A stretch of 7,766 nt of DNA, from NCBI GenBank assembly GCA_002508635.1, contig DACO01000059.1:1-7766 (forward strand), written 5' to 3'. Below the pieces are notes generated by a model. The model saw only the letters and a list, made by a program, of their open reading frames with translations. It ran no database searches and was not told the DNA's origin. How positions within the stretch are numbered: position 1 is the first letter of the stretch; every line of letters starts with the position of its first letter. This document shows positions 1 through 5,334 of the stretch, one piece after another. The position numbers and the translations under genes were made by a program. The DNA comes from Methanolobus sp. UBA118 (GTDB lineage: Archaea > Halobacteriota > Methanosarcinia > Methanosarcinales > Methanosarcinaceae).

Positions 1-63
1 AATGTCAGTGACGTTTGTATCAGCGAGAAGTAAGTTCCGGAGTGCAACGTGTATATCCGTCAT
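1..63 (-). CDS. Probable tail terminator / tail completion protein, N-terminal fragment
   Basis: The first 21 codons of a gene that runs off the left edge. The ATG (63-61) overlaps the TGA stop of the gp10-like gene in an ATGA junction, so translation is probably coupled. The visible peptide starts MTDIHVALRNLLLADTNVTD, which looks like the opening amphipathic helix of DUF3168 / HK97-type tail completion proteins (short helix, then a loop with 'D..VT.I'). In siphovirus neck modules the gene directly after the gp10-like protein is usually this tail terminator, which caps the tail tube at the head-tail joint. The reading frame and position are seen directly. The family call rests on position plus 21 residues and is therefore tentative. 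Confidence 0.6.
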   Translation of the reverse strand, partial: MTDIHVALRNLLLADTNVTDI

Positions 64-482
64 GTGTACCTCGATACGATCCGTCCGATCTTCTTTTCGA
101 TTGCAAGTTCAATTTCACCGGTGTTTTCCTCAAGAGCTGGCCTTAAGAAAGGTCTTGGTTTCTGGTTGTATCTCCTGCCTAGCCTGTCGGTGTCCATAAA
201 ACCGTATTCAAGTCTGCGAGCATATTCAACAGGAGATCCTGCATCGACTTCAACCCGGCTTAGTTTCTTGCGTTTGTCCAGGACCTTGATAGATCTGAAG
301 AGTGTCCCGGTCCTACGATGTGGAAACTCATCTCCTCCCCTCCTGGAGTTTTCTTTGGCTTCTGAGACCACGACATCAGCACCTGCCATGGTGGCATCTT
401 CCATCATATCGGTGATATCCTCACCCATATTCTTCAGGTCCTGGCGAAGTTTATCAAGGCCTTCTATTTTGAGTTTGAACAT
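60..482 (-). CDS. HK97 gp10-like head-tail joining / tail component protein
   Basis: A 140-aa protein of the HK97 gp10-like family, small virion proteins at the head-tail interface of siphoviruses and myoviruses. Typical landmarks are visible: an N-terminal helix (residues 8-46) following a short beta strand, the RRTGTLFRSI segment at about 56-65, YARRLEYG at 87-94, and the QKPRPFLRPAL motif at 107-117 followed by a C-terminal helix. Length and layout fit the family. I chose the ATG at 482 because GGTGA lies 5 nt upstream; an upstream GTG at 491 would add three residues but has no well-placed ribosome binding site. It follows the coiled-coil/TM gene after a gap of 14 nt and overlaps the next gene at ATGA. 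Confidence 0.85.
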   Translation of the reverse strand: MFKLKIEGLDKLRQDLKNMGEDITDMMEDATMAGADVVVSEAKENSRRGGDEFPHRRTGTLFRSIKVLDKRKKLSRVEVDAGSPVEYARRLEYGFMDTDRLGRRYNQKPRPFLRPALEENTGEIELAIEKKIGRIVSRYT

Positions 483-496
483 TGTCTTCACCGTGG

Positions 497-739
497 TTAG
501 AGATGAGTTCCAACAATCGCTACAAGGGCCAATATCAGACCAATGAGAAGTTCGATGATAACTGCAGAGAGTTTGGAACTAAGGCCATCTATCCTCTGTT
601 CAATCCTGATCACCCAGCCCCGCATATCATCAAAGTCTTTCTCACGGTCATTTTTTTCAATGGCAATGGCATCTTTCAACTTATTCTCCATACATCTTCG
701 ATGATTTTCGCATTCATCGTGTGTTACTGGTTCGCTCAT
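497..739 (-). CDS. Small coiled-coil protein with C-terminal TM segment (XhlA/holin-like)
   Basis: An 80-aa protein with a charged helical N-terminal part (about residues 10-57, heptad-like, including NDREKDFDDM and IEQRIDGLSSKL) and one strong hydrophobic segment at about 58-78 (LLIGLILALVAIVG). This is the layout of XhlA-type haemolysin/holin-associated proteins of phages. It may act in lysis or anchor an assembly step to the membrane; neither role is shown by the sequence. Start: ATG at 739 with GGAG 5 nt upstream; a GTG at 745 overlapping the previous stop is the alternative and adds two residues. It sits between the head closure gene and the gp10-like gene, an unexpected place for a lysis protein. 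Two cysteines (10 and 16) lie in the N-terminal part. Confidence 0.8.
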   Translation of the reverse strand: MSEPVTHDECENHRRCMENKLKDAIAIEKNDREKDFDDMRGWVIRIEQRIDGLSSKLSAVIIELLIGLILALVAIVGTHL

Positions 740-741
740 AG

Positions 742-1095
742 TCACTCCACCGCCTCAAGATCACATTCGTAATGGTGGACAGTTTCCGAGAACATGTAGT
801 AGATTGGTTTGACAGCTGTAACTGTGTACGTTTTAGCGAATCCGGTATTTTCACTTGTGATGGTGTTTCCCTCTTCAATTGTCACGGTTGCAGGTAATAT
901 CACAGCTGGAGCTGAGACTACATGCTTCCCGCTTTCCGGTGAAATCATCCTGTTGTCACTGTTGTTGTAGTAGAAGAATCTGCATGGAGAAGACACTGTA
1001 GCATCTTCGTAGACAGGGGAACCATATTCGTCCTGTGAGGTCTGAGTTTTGGAGATGATGTTACAGGCATGGATCATTCCGATATCGCCGGTCAT
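742..1095 (-). CDS. Head closure / head-tail joining protein
   Basis: A 117-aa, beta-rich protein of the size and position of phage head-closure (stopper, SPP1 gp16 / HK97 gp7-like) proteins, which dock under the connector ring and close the DNA channel. The C-terminal half (about residues 63-115) has the alternating strand pattern often seen there: a VILPATVTIEEGNTI stretch, a TYTVTAVKPIYY strand, and a final HHYECDLEAV strand. Sequence recognition is weak and the call depends largely on gene order. Start: I prefer the ATG at 1095, one base after the upstream TGA and with GGTGA 5 nt away; an ATG at 1107 would add four residues but its GGTGA is directly adjacent and too close. Confidence 0.75.
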   Translation of the reverse strand: MTGDIGMIHACNIISKTQTSQDEYGSPVYEDATVSSPCRFFYYNNSDNRMISPESGKHVVSAPAVILPATVTIEEGNTITSENTGFAKTYTVTAVKPIYYMFSETVHHYECDLEAVE

Positions 1096-1096
1096 C

Positions 1097-1480
1097 TCAC
1101 TCACCATTCACCGTTTTTGGACCTACTCTTCCATAGAGAATGGAGTATCGGGATGTCGAGTACTTGTATCTCGTCATCTGTGCTTCAGCAGTCTGTTCAT
1201 GGTACCGGATATCCAAATCAACATCATTGGATTGTGATTCATTGCCAAACTTGATCTGTTTGGCCAGCTCACCCTTGTACTTCATCTTCCGGAGGACCTG
1301 GGCAGCTGACATATGGATGCAGGCTGTGTTCAGATAGGCATTACCAGAAGCATCTTCGCTTGCACCCGTGTTAAGGGAGATCACATTGCTTGCATGTGAG
1401 ATTATGCCTTCTATATCGCTATCTGTAAGGGTTTTTGGGTCAACGATGTTCCGGACCTCTGTAACTGAACACAGCACCAC
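1097..1480 (-). CDS. Head-tail connector protein (gp6 / gp15-like)
   Basis: A protein of about 127 residues, mostly helical, that fits the head-tail connector (adaptor) family forming the ring directly under the portal. The N-terminal pattern is characteristic: a 'VTEVRNIVD..TLTDSDIEGIISHASNVIS' arrangement, then a helix with AYLNTACIHMSAAQVLRKM, and a variable C-terminal part ending near the YSILYGRV segment. The start is uncertain. The frame opens at a GTG (1489) that overlaps the previous TGA, but the GAGGAG ribosome binding site is placed properly only for the GTG at 1480, which I use. It lies between the 67-aa linker protein and the head closure gene, the normal place for the adaptor. 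Confidence 0.75.
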   Translation of the reverse strand: MVLCSVTEVRNIVDPKTLTDSDIEGIISHASNVISLNTGASEDASGNAYLNTACIHMSAAQVLRKMKYKGELAKQIKFGNESQSNDVDLDIRYHEQTAEAQMTRYKYSTSRYSILYGRVGPKTVNGE

Positions 1481-1485
1481 AAAAA

Positions 1486-1689
1486 TCACTCCTCTTTATC
1501 TGCTTCGTCCTTTTCTGAATCTTTGTCTGGCGGGTCCGTTGACTGCTTGGCAACATCAGAAGCCTTGATCGCATACCCGTGGTCAAGAAGAGTATGGGCT
1601 TCTTTGCCCCTGAGTTCAAACTCTTCTCCTTTGGTAACTCTGCTACCATTTTTCAGACGGACGGATCCTATGTTGCATATTAGTTTCAT
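1486..1689 (-). CDS. Small phage structural-region protein, 67 aa
   Basis: A 67-aa protein with two parts. Residues 1-45 look like a small beta/alpha domain with VRLKNGSRVTKGEEFEL and a helix reaching LLDHGYAIKA. Residues 46-67 are a hydrophilic, strongly charged tail (DKDSEKDEADKEE). Small proteins of this type, with 'G..f.L...ea..LL..G.A', are common directly after the major capsid gene in phages, where they are usually left as hypothetical; a role in head completion or as a connector accessory is an inference from position only. The ATG at 1689 has a good GAGG site about 7 nt upstream, lying inside the end of the capsid gene's stop region. Its stop overlaps the first possible start of the connector gene. 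Confidence 0.8.
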   Translation of the reverse strand: MKLICNIGSVRLKNGSRVTKGEEFELRGKEAHTLLDHGYAIKASDVAKQSTDPPDKDSEKDEADKEE

Positions 1690-1698
1690 GATTCAACC

Positions 1699-2619
1699 TC
1701 AGGATGCATCAAGGCCGGTGATGGTACAGACACAGTTATCCTTGCCTGAGCTGTCCAAATGCTTGAACCTCGGGATCATGGCTCCAACCTGCCTGACCAT
1801 GATATCACCGCTTTCCTCGTTACCATCCTTGAACCAGAGATGATGCTTTGGCTCCTGGGTTTCAATGATATCGAAGAACCTACGGTTTTCCTGTGTTGCG
1901 ATAGGTGCAATCATTCCGGTACCTGCAGCAAGATCAGTTCCTTCGAAAACACGTCCAGGCATGGCCCCTGGTGCAGCGTCTCTGTTGAGCATTTTCAGGA
2001 CCTGCTCGTATTCTGAGATACCAGCGGTGCTGTAGCTTGCTTCAAGTTCAGCATAGTTCAGGGATGACAGAACAAGGTTGTATCCCGGGGAGTAGATTGC
2101 ATCCTGTTTCAGTTCAGAAATGGCAGCTGCCACTGTTGCAAGAGCATTACCGTAAGTGTCGAAATCGGACCCTGTGACAGAGTTGTTGGCTACCTGATAC
2201 ATCCCCTTCACGGCATAGTTTGTTCCATCCGGCTTCCATCCATCAGCTATCAGAGTTGACTGCTGTGCAGCGATGTTTGCTGCCATATCAAGTGCGAGAT
2301 CATTCTCGATAGGAACACCCTTTTCAAGGTATGCTTCCCAGTCACGCCTCTTGATCTTCACATCATCCTGCTGGACGGGGATATGTAGTGGTGAGCTTGT
2401 GATGTCTACAGAGTCTTCGATATCCTGCTGGATGTCATAGTTGATCGCTGCAGCACTTCTGGCCACATACTTCATCGTTTCAACAGTGAGAACACCAAGG
2501 CCTTTTCCACTGAGTTCGGTGTTGATAGGCATCAGCATTTTTCCGATACTGTTTGCACGTAGTACAGGAACAATATCATCGTCCCACTGCTTTCCAAGTT
2601 CTGCGAGTGTGTTTGTCAT
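1699..2619 (-). CDS. Major capsid protein, HK97 fold, encapsulin (Linocin_M18)-like
   Basis: A 306-aa protein with the length and features of HK97-fold capsid proteins closest to the encapsulin/linocin type. A basic beta stretch (VQQDDVKIKRRDWEAYLEKG, residues 82-101, E-loop-like) is followed by a long helix rich in D/A/I (VPIENDLALDMAANIAAQQ, 102-120) matching the spine helix that in encapsulins begins with a conserved acidic/aliphatic pattern. Residues 155-210 contain the P/A-domain helix and strand elements (AISELKQ, YNLVLSSLNYAELE), and the C-terminal part (240-304) gives the final strands. There is no separate N-terminal delta/scaffold domain, which fits scaffolding being supplied by the protease protein. 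The ATG follows the decoration gene's TGA by 6 nt and has a very strong site, GGAAGTGATC, 4 nt upstream, as expected for the most abundant virion protein. Confidence 0.88.
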   Translation of the reverse strand: MTNTLAELGKQWDDDIVPVLRANSIGKMLMPINTELSGKGLGVLTVETMKYVARSAAAINYDIQQDIEDSVDITSSPLHIPVQQDDVKIKRRDWEAYLEKGVPIENDLALDMAANIAAQQSTLIADGWKPDGTNYAVKGMYQVANNSVTGSDFDTYGNALATVAAAISELKQDAIYSPGYNLVLSSLNYAELEASYSTAGISEYEQVLKMLNRDAAPGAMPGRVFEGTDLAAGTGMIAPIATQENRRFFDIIETQEPKHHLWFKDGNEESGDIMVRQVGAMIPRFKHLDSSGKDNCVCTITGLDAS

Positions 2620-2625
2620 TTTTGA

Positions 2626-3138
2626 TCACTTCCTGGTGATTACCCAGATCTTCTTTGCTGCACCTGATGCATCAACAGTCTCATCCGCATCTGCAACGAC
2701 CTCGTCATTACCAGTAGACACTGTTGAAGAACCTGATTCATCGACAGACACTACCCCGTTGATAGTTGCTGCAGCCAGATATCCATCTGTGGTGAGCTTG
2801 AGAGGCTGTCCATTGACCACACTCTGTCCGGATGCAAGACGGGCCATCTGTCTGCGACCAGGTCCTCTGTGAACCGGTACTTCATCATCAGCTGCATATG
2901 CGGTGTCAATATCATCGGGCTTGAATACTGCAGCTGCTTCATCATACCCGAGATATCCGATTGAATTTCCGGATCCATCGTATTCCTTGACCGAGTAGTC
3001 ATTTGTATCCTTACACACTGCAATTCCAGGGAGCATCTTAGCTGGTGTAGCATTGGCTCCGACCTTGAAAAATTCCGGTCCGAGACTGCCTCCCTGTGTC
3101 ACTCTGTTTGTTGGTTTTCTAAACCCAAGCTGAACCAT
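2626..3138 (-). CDS. Capsid decoration (head-stabilising) protein
   Basis: A 170-aa protein between protease/scaffold and major capsid genes, the usual place for decoration proteins. It is rich in Gly, Ala, Ser, Thr and Asp with beta-type composition: a Gly-rich N-terminal arm (residues 1-30), then short strands such as PGIAVCKDTNDYSVKEYDG (37-55), a GQPLKLTTDGYLAAAT segment (110-125) and a Ser/Asp-rich stretch (131-160) before a final basic strand. The 'DG.L..A....' pattern resembles DUF2190/gpD-like proteins that bind the outside of the expanded capsid. The ATG overlaps the protease stop by one base (TAATG) and has AGGAG upstream. No cell-surface binding domain is recognisable. The family call is moderate; its virion role is supported mostly by position. 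Confidence 0.78.
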   Translation of the reverse strand: MVQLGFRKPTNRVTQGGSLGPEFFKVGANATPAKMLPGIAVCKDTNDYSVKEYDGSGNSIGYLGYDEAAAVFKPDDIDTAYAADDEVPVHRGPGRRQMARLASGQSVVNGQPLKLTTDGYLAAATINGVVSVDESGSSTVSTGNDEVVADADETVDASGAAKKIWVITRK

Positions 3139-4145
3139 TATTCAAACACTCCTGAGACTGGGTTATACACTCCGGTTCTCGATTTGCCGGACTCGCTTGC
3201 AGGATACTGGAACTTTGTTCCGGCTGTAACCTTAACACCTCCGAACTCATCTGCCAGCTTCTCCAGATCTGCAGCTGTGAGGTGCTGGTAGTCGTCTGCC
3301 TTTGTCTCAAGGTCGAGCTCTTTTCTTGCAGCTGAGAGCTTTTCAAATGCTGTGGACCTGCGAAGATCTTCCTTGTGCTTGTCGATTGCAGATGCAGCAA
3401 TCTCATTGGCTTTGGTTTCTATGAGTTCCTGGACCTTTTCCATTGGTACGGATGTGGCCTTGTTCTTCTCATGTGATGCAACGATTTTTTCCAGGTCCTT
3501 GACCTTCTTGCCGAGTTCTTCATTTGCAGCAGTTAGGTCGGAACTGTTTTTCTTCAGGTCCTCGATCTCCTTGTCCCTGTCTGCAACGGTCTGTTCAAGC
3601 TGTTCTATTTTCTCTTCTGGCGAAGGATCTCCACCGGAAGGATCTTGATTGTTGTTTTCTTCTGCCACAGGATCACCTGCTTGCGATGCTATTAATGAAA
3701 AGGATTGAATCGTACGTACTGCATATCCTCCGCTTTCAGATGCTGCAATTCCCCACTTCGCATCCTCCCACGCTGGATCCAGTACAAGGGTCATTGACCT
3801 GGCTGCAAAACCTTCCACCCATCCATCAGTGAGTTTCTGAGAATGTCCGTATACACTCCAAGTATTTGGCCAGGTGCCGTCCTCTACTTTTTGTGATGCA
3901 ATTGAATCGGTGATATCTGCACGTATTTTGACATCCTTGCCTTCCTTCCACACATCAAGAATCCTGCCGATCTCAGCCTTGGGGTCTTCAGAAAAGTCAC
4001 AGCCATGTGGAGCATCACGGGGACAGACCCGTATTACAGAGTTCTTGAGAGAAGAGATAGCATTCCCTGCTTCGGATGCGGGAACCCCCCAGCCGTTCTT
4101 GTTGATCTTGTCTAATGGAAAGGCAGTGCCTTCAATAATTACCAT
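3138..4145 (-). CDS. Prohead maturation protease fused to scaffold
   Basis: A 335-aa two-part protein. Residues 1-145 match the viral prohead protease type (XkdF/U35-like serine protease): a candidate catalytic His47 in the DAPHGCD segment, and a WSVYGHSQ...GFAARSMTLV block at about 96-121 in which Ser117 is the likely nucleophile. Residues 160-175 are a polar linker, 176-262 form a long Glu/Lys-rich coiled coil typical of scaffold proteins, and 263-335 a C-terminal part that should contact the capsid protein. The motif ASE(A/S)G occurs at 23-27, 135-139 and 316-320, with a variant ASQAG at 153-157, likely self-cleavage sites. The ATG is the first after an archaeal promoter, so the mRNA may be nearly leaderless. 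It is the first gene of the left virion operon. Family assignment is good; catalytic residues are inferred. Confidence 0.82.
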   Translation of the reverse strand: MVIIEGTAFPLDKINKNGWGVPASEAGNAISSLKNSVIRVCPRDAPHGCDFSEDPKAEIGRILDVWKEGKDVKIRADITDSIASQKVEDGTWPNTWSVYGHSQKLTDGWVEGFAARSMTLVLDPAWEDAKWGIAASESGGYAVRTIQSFSLIASQAGDPVAEENNNQDPSGGDPSPEEKIEQLEQTVADRDKEIEDLKKNSSDLTAANEELGKKVKDLEKIVASHEKNKATSVPMEKVQELIETKANEIAASAIDKHKEDLRRSTAFEKLSAARKELDLETKADDYQHLTAADLEKLADEFGGVKVTAGTKFQYPASESGKSRTGVYNPVSGVFE

Positions 4146-4160
4146 TAGCAGAACAGGGTG

Positions 4161-4190
4161 TATGTGAACGATATAAAAAGTTTATGTGAA
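4161..4190. repeat. Direct repeat TATGTGAA flanking a TATA box
   Basis: Two exact copies of TATGTGAA lie at 4161-4168 and 4183-4190, 22 bp apart from start to start, about two helical turns, on either side of the virion operon's TATA element. Spacing and placement are those of a regulator binding two half-sites on one DNA face. An 8-base repeat in AT-rich DNA can occur by chance, so this is a candidate only. Confidence 0.4.
4169..4187 (-). promoter_or_regulatory. Archaeal BRE/TATA promoter of the virion operon
   Basis: Read on the minus strand, the sequence is ATAAACTTTTTATATCG, in which AAACTT matches the transcription factor B element and TTTATAT the TATA box. The TATA centre lies about 30 bp before the ATG of the protease gene at 4145, so transcription should start within a few bases of that ATG and give a nearly leaderless message, as is common in archaea. 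The TATA box is flanked by two copies of TATGTGAA. Everything from 4145 leftwards could be read from here, since no later gap is larger than about 14 bp. Confidence 0.6.
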
Positions 4191-4226
4191 AAGTTGGTTT
4201 ACAAAATAGTTCAAAGAAATATAATA

Positions 4227-4247
4227 ATAAGTAACTTTATTACTTAT
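4227..4247. repeat. Inverted repeat ATAAGTAA-N5-TTACTTAT
   Basis: Perfect 8-bp arms (4227-4234 and 4240-4247) separated by CTTTA form a dyad in the divergent region between the protease and the Cse60-like gene. The right arm runs into the likely TATA box of the plus-strand gene (TTATAATAAATATT, about 4244-4257), so a dimeric repressor bound here would block it. A weaker dyad, CATAT-N7-ATATG, follows at 4261-4277. Confidence 0.4.
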
Positions 4248-4257
4248 AATAAATATT
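4244..4257 (+). promoter_or_regulatory. Probable TATA box of the plus-strand small gene
   Basis: TTATAATAAATATT lies about 65 bp before the ATG at 4316. With archaeal spacing transcription would start near 4275-4280, giving a leader of about 40 nt, which fits the use of a ribosome binding site (GGTGA) by this gene. The region is generally AT-rich, so the exact box is uncertain. Confidence 0.35.
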
Positions 4258-4315
4258 ATCCATATGTTCAGAATATGGGAGCAAAGTAAATAAATCTGAA
4301 TAAATGGGTGAAAAT

Positions 4316-4492
4316 ATGAATAAAGGAATAGACGGTGTAAAGTTTTGTGATTATGAAGAAGAAGTAAATGAATGGATAGCAAAAAATGATGATAAGATAG
4401 TGGTCGATGTTAAAGTCACATCCACATACAACATTCGCGAAGAAATTCCAATGACCGGGTTCTTAATATTATGGACATATCCTTCCATCTAA
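4316..4492 (+). CDS. Small Cse60-like protein, 58 aa
   Basis: The only supported gene on the plus strand. The ATG at 4316 is preceded by GGTGA with a 4-nt spacer; an ATG at 4304 has no such site. The 58-aa product reads like the small Cse60-type family: an N-terminal strand with VKFCDY, an acidic helix (YEEEVNEWIAKND), a central strand with 'IVVDVKVTST', a short polar loop, and a hydrophobic final strand (GFLILWTY). In Cse60-like proteins the order is the same: 'VKVFD...LE.E.N.FL.....ivDIK.......FSALI.Y'. The biochemical function of that family is unknown. It is AT-rich, is divergent from the virion protease and convergent with the membrane protein gene, and thus looks like an accessory (moron) gene or regulator with its own promoter. 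Family call by eye only. Confidence 0.65.
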   Translation: MNKGIDGVKFCDYEEEVNEWIAKNDDKIVVDVKVTSTYNIREEIPMTGFLILWTYPSI

Positions 4493-4526
4493 CACTAATT
4501 ATGTAAATTGGCAAGTAGATACCGCT

Positions 4527-4536
4527 TATTTTTTGC
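4527..4536 (+). terminator. Poly-T terminator candidate after the Cse60-like gene
   Basis: A six-T run (TATTTTTTGC) begins 35 nt after the TAA at 4490-4492. A weak 6-bp inverted repeat (TGGCAA at 4509-4514, TTGCCA at 4533-4538) encloses it. Archaeal termination needs mainly a T-tract on the non-template strand, so this is a plausible end for the plus-strand transcript. The same decamer recurs at 4631-4640. Confidence 0.4.
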
Positions 4537-4589
4537 CATCGTTCAACTATATTCAAAAAAATTATATACTCTGGAGTTTTTGAAAAGGT

Positions 4590-4658
4590 GTGGTGCAGAG
4601 AAACCAAAATGGCTCAAAAAATACCACCAATATTTTTTGCATACCAACCCTGCACCAC
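4590..4658. repeat. Nested inverted repeats between convergent genes
   Basis: Outer arms GTGGTGCAG (4590-4598) and CTGCACCAC (4650-4658) are perfect complements. Inside lie a second perfect pair, CAAAAAATA (4615-4623) and TATTTTTTG (4631-4639), with the loop CCACCAA. The inner hairpin puts a T-run on both strands, so it may terminate transcription from both convergent neighbours. The outer stem is not needed for that and may mark a small structured RNA or a protein/recombinase site. A TATA-like stretch (AATTATATACTC, 4559-4570) lies about 25 bp before the outer left arm on the plus strand. This is what the 185-bp gap 4493-4677 holds; no gene is seen in it. Confidence 0.5.
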
Positions 4659-4677
4659 TTTAGTTGTTTGTATAGAG

Positions 4678-5304
4678 TTAATTGCTGGATGTCAATTTGT
4701 TTAATTCAACTTCAAGTGCCTCAATGTCTTCTTTGATGGCTTCTTTGAGTCTATAATATCGTTTACAACAATCATTCGATGATATAACGGTATCAAAGCA
4801 ATCAACAAAATCTTCAAAGGCCGTTTTTGAACTATTTCCAGAAGCGAATAGATATTTTTTGTTTATAAGATCCGATAAATTGACTACGTGCTTTTTTTTG
4901 TTTAGTATTAAATTGGAATTCTGTGCATAGTTTTTTTCATTTCCTTGTCCACCACTTAGATTATGGGCTACATCATGCATTTTTATTTCATCAGCATATT
5001 CATGCGCGATAATTTTTTTCAAACTTCCCCCTTCTTCGTAAAAACTATCCAAAGTATTAGATAGAGGATAATAGAGTTCTTCAAGCTGTTTTGAAATGAA
5101 ATCTATCTGTCTTTGTTTACTGCTATTCACTAGAATATCTTTTGTATACAATACGTATACTGCTGTTATTAAAGCAAGAATTCCTGCAAAAACTGCATTC
5201 ATTAAAGGCACGTATTCTGGAAAATAAACCGCTATAGAGATTAAAATGAATATACATATAGCGAAAAAAAACATTGTTAATGCATTACTTTTTCTGACAT
5301 CCAT
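4678..5304 (-). CDS. Two-TM membrane protein with cytoplasmic helical domain, function unknown
   Basis: A 208-aa protein of unknown function. Two hydrophobic segments (about residues 9-28 and 33-53) separated by a short FPEYVP turn form a hairpin, followed by a soluble domain of about 150 residues. That domain starts with RQIDFISKQLEELYYPL (66-81), a pattern I know from uncharacterised archaeal and bacterial membrane proteins with a '(Q/K)LE.fYyPL' core. It contains a polar GGQGNEKN loop and ends with a Glu/Lys helix. I take ATG 5304 as start; a TTG at 5313 would add three residues. No ribosome binding site is seen, but AT-rich promoter DNA lies about 25 bp upstream, fitting a leaderless transcript. 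It is more AT-rich than the virion genes and interrupts them, so is probably an acquired accessory gene, perhaps for superinfection exclusion or defence (inference). Confidence 0.75.
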   Translation of the reverse strand: MDVRKSNALTMFFFAICIFILISIAVYFPEYVPLMNAVFAGILALITAVYVLYTKDILVNSSKQRQIDFISKQLEELYYPLSNTLDSFYEEGGSLKKIIAHEYADEIKMHDVAHNLSGGQGNEKNYAQNSNLILNKKKHVVNLSDLINKKYLFASGNSSKTAFEDFVDCFDTVISSNDCCKRYYRLKEAIKEDIEALEVELNKLTSSN

Positions 5305-5316
5305 ACATAACAATTC

Positions 5317-5334
5317 ATATAAAATATTTTATAT
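5317..5334. promoter_or_regulatory. 18-bp perfect palindrome in promoter of membrane protein gene
   Basis: ATATAAAATATTTTATAT is its own reverse complement. It lies 13-30 bp before the ATG at 5304, exactly where an archaeal TATA box for a leaderless message belongs, so it is probably both core promoter and possible operator. The AT-only composition makes chance palindromes more likely than in mixed DNA. Confidence 0.4.

Noticed and set aside
49..546. Long plus-strand open frame of 165 codons over the gp10-like gene
   Set aside because: It is antisense to a well-recognised gene, has a Ser/Arg-rich composition without domain features, and has no ribosome binding site or promoter of its own.
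2441..2872. Plus-strand open frame of 143 codons across the capsid/decoration gene junction
   Set aside because: It lies opposite two strongly supported virion genes and its translation is low-complexity Ser/Thr/Ala; a mirror of their codon pattern.
4416..4607. Minus-strand open frame of 63 codons over the Cse60-like gene and the terminator region
   Set aside because: It is antisense to a better supported gene, crosses the hairpin region, and has no ribosome binding site or familiar protein pattern.
4493..4677. tRNA gene or attachment site in the convergent gap
   Set aside because: The stem-like sequences do not give a cloverleaf or T-loop motif, and no integrase gene or second att copy is within the window.
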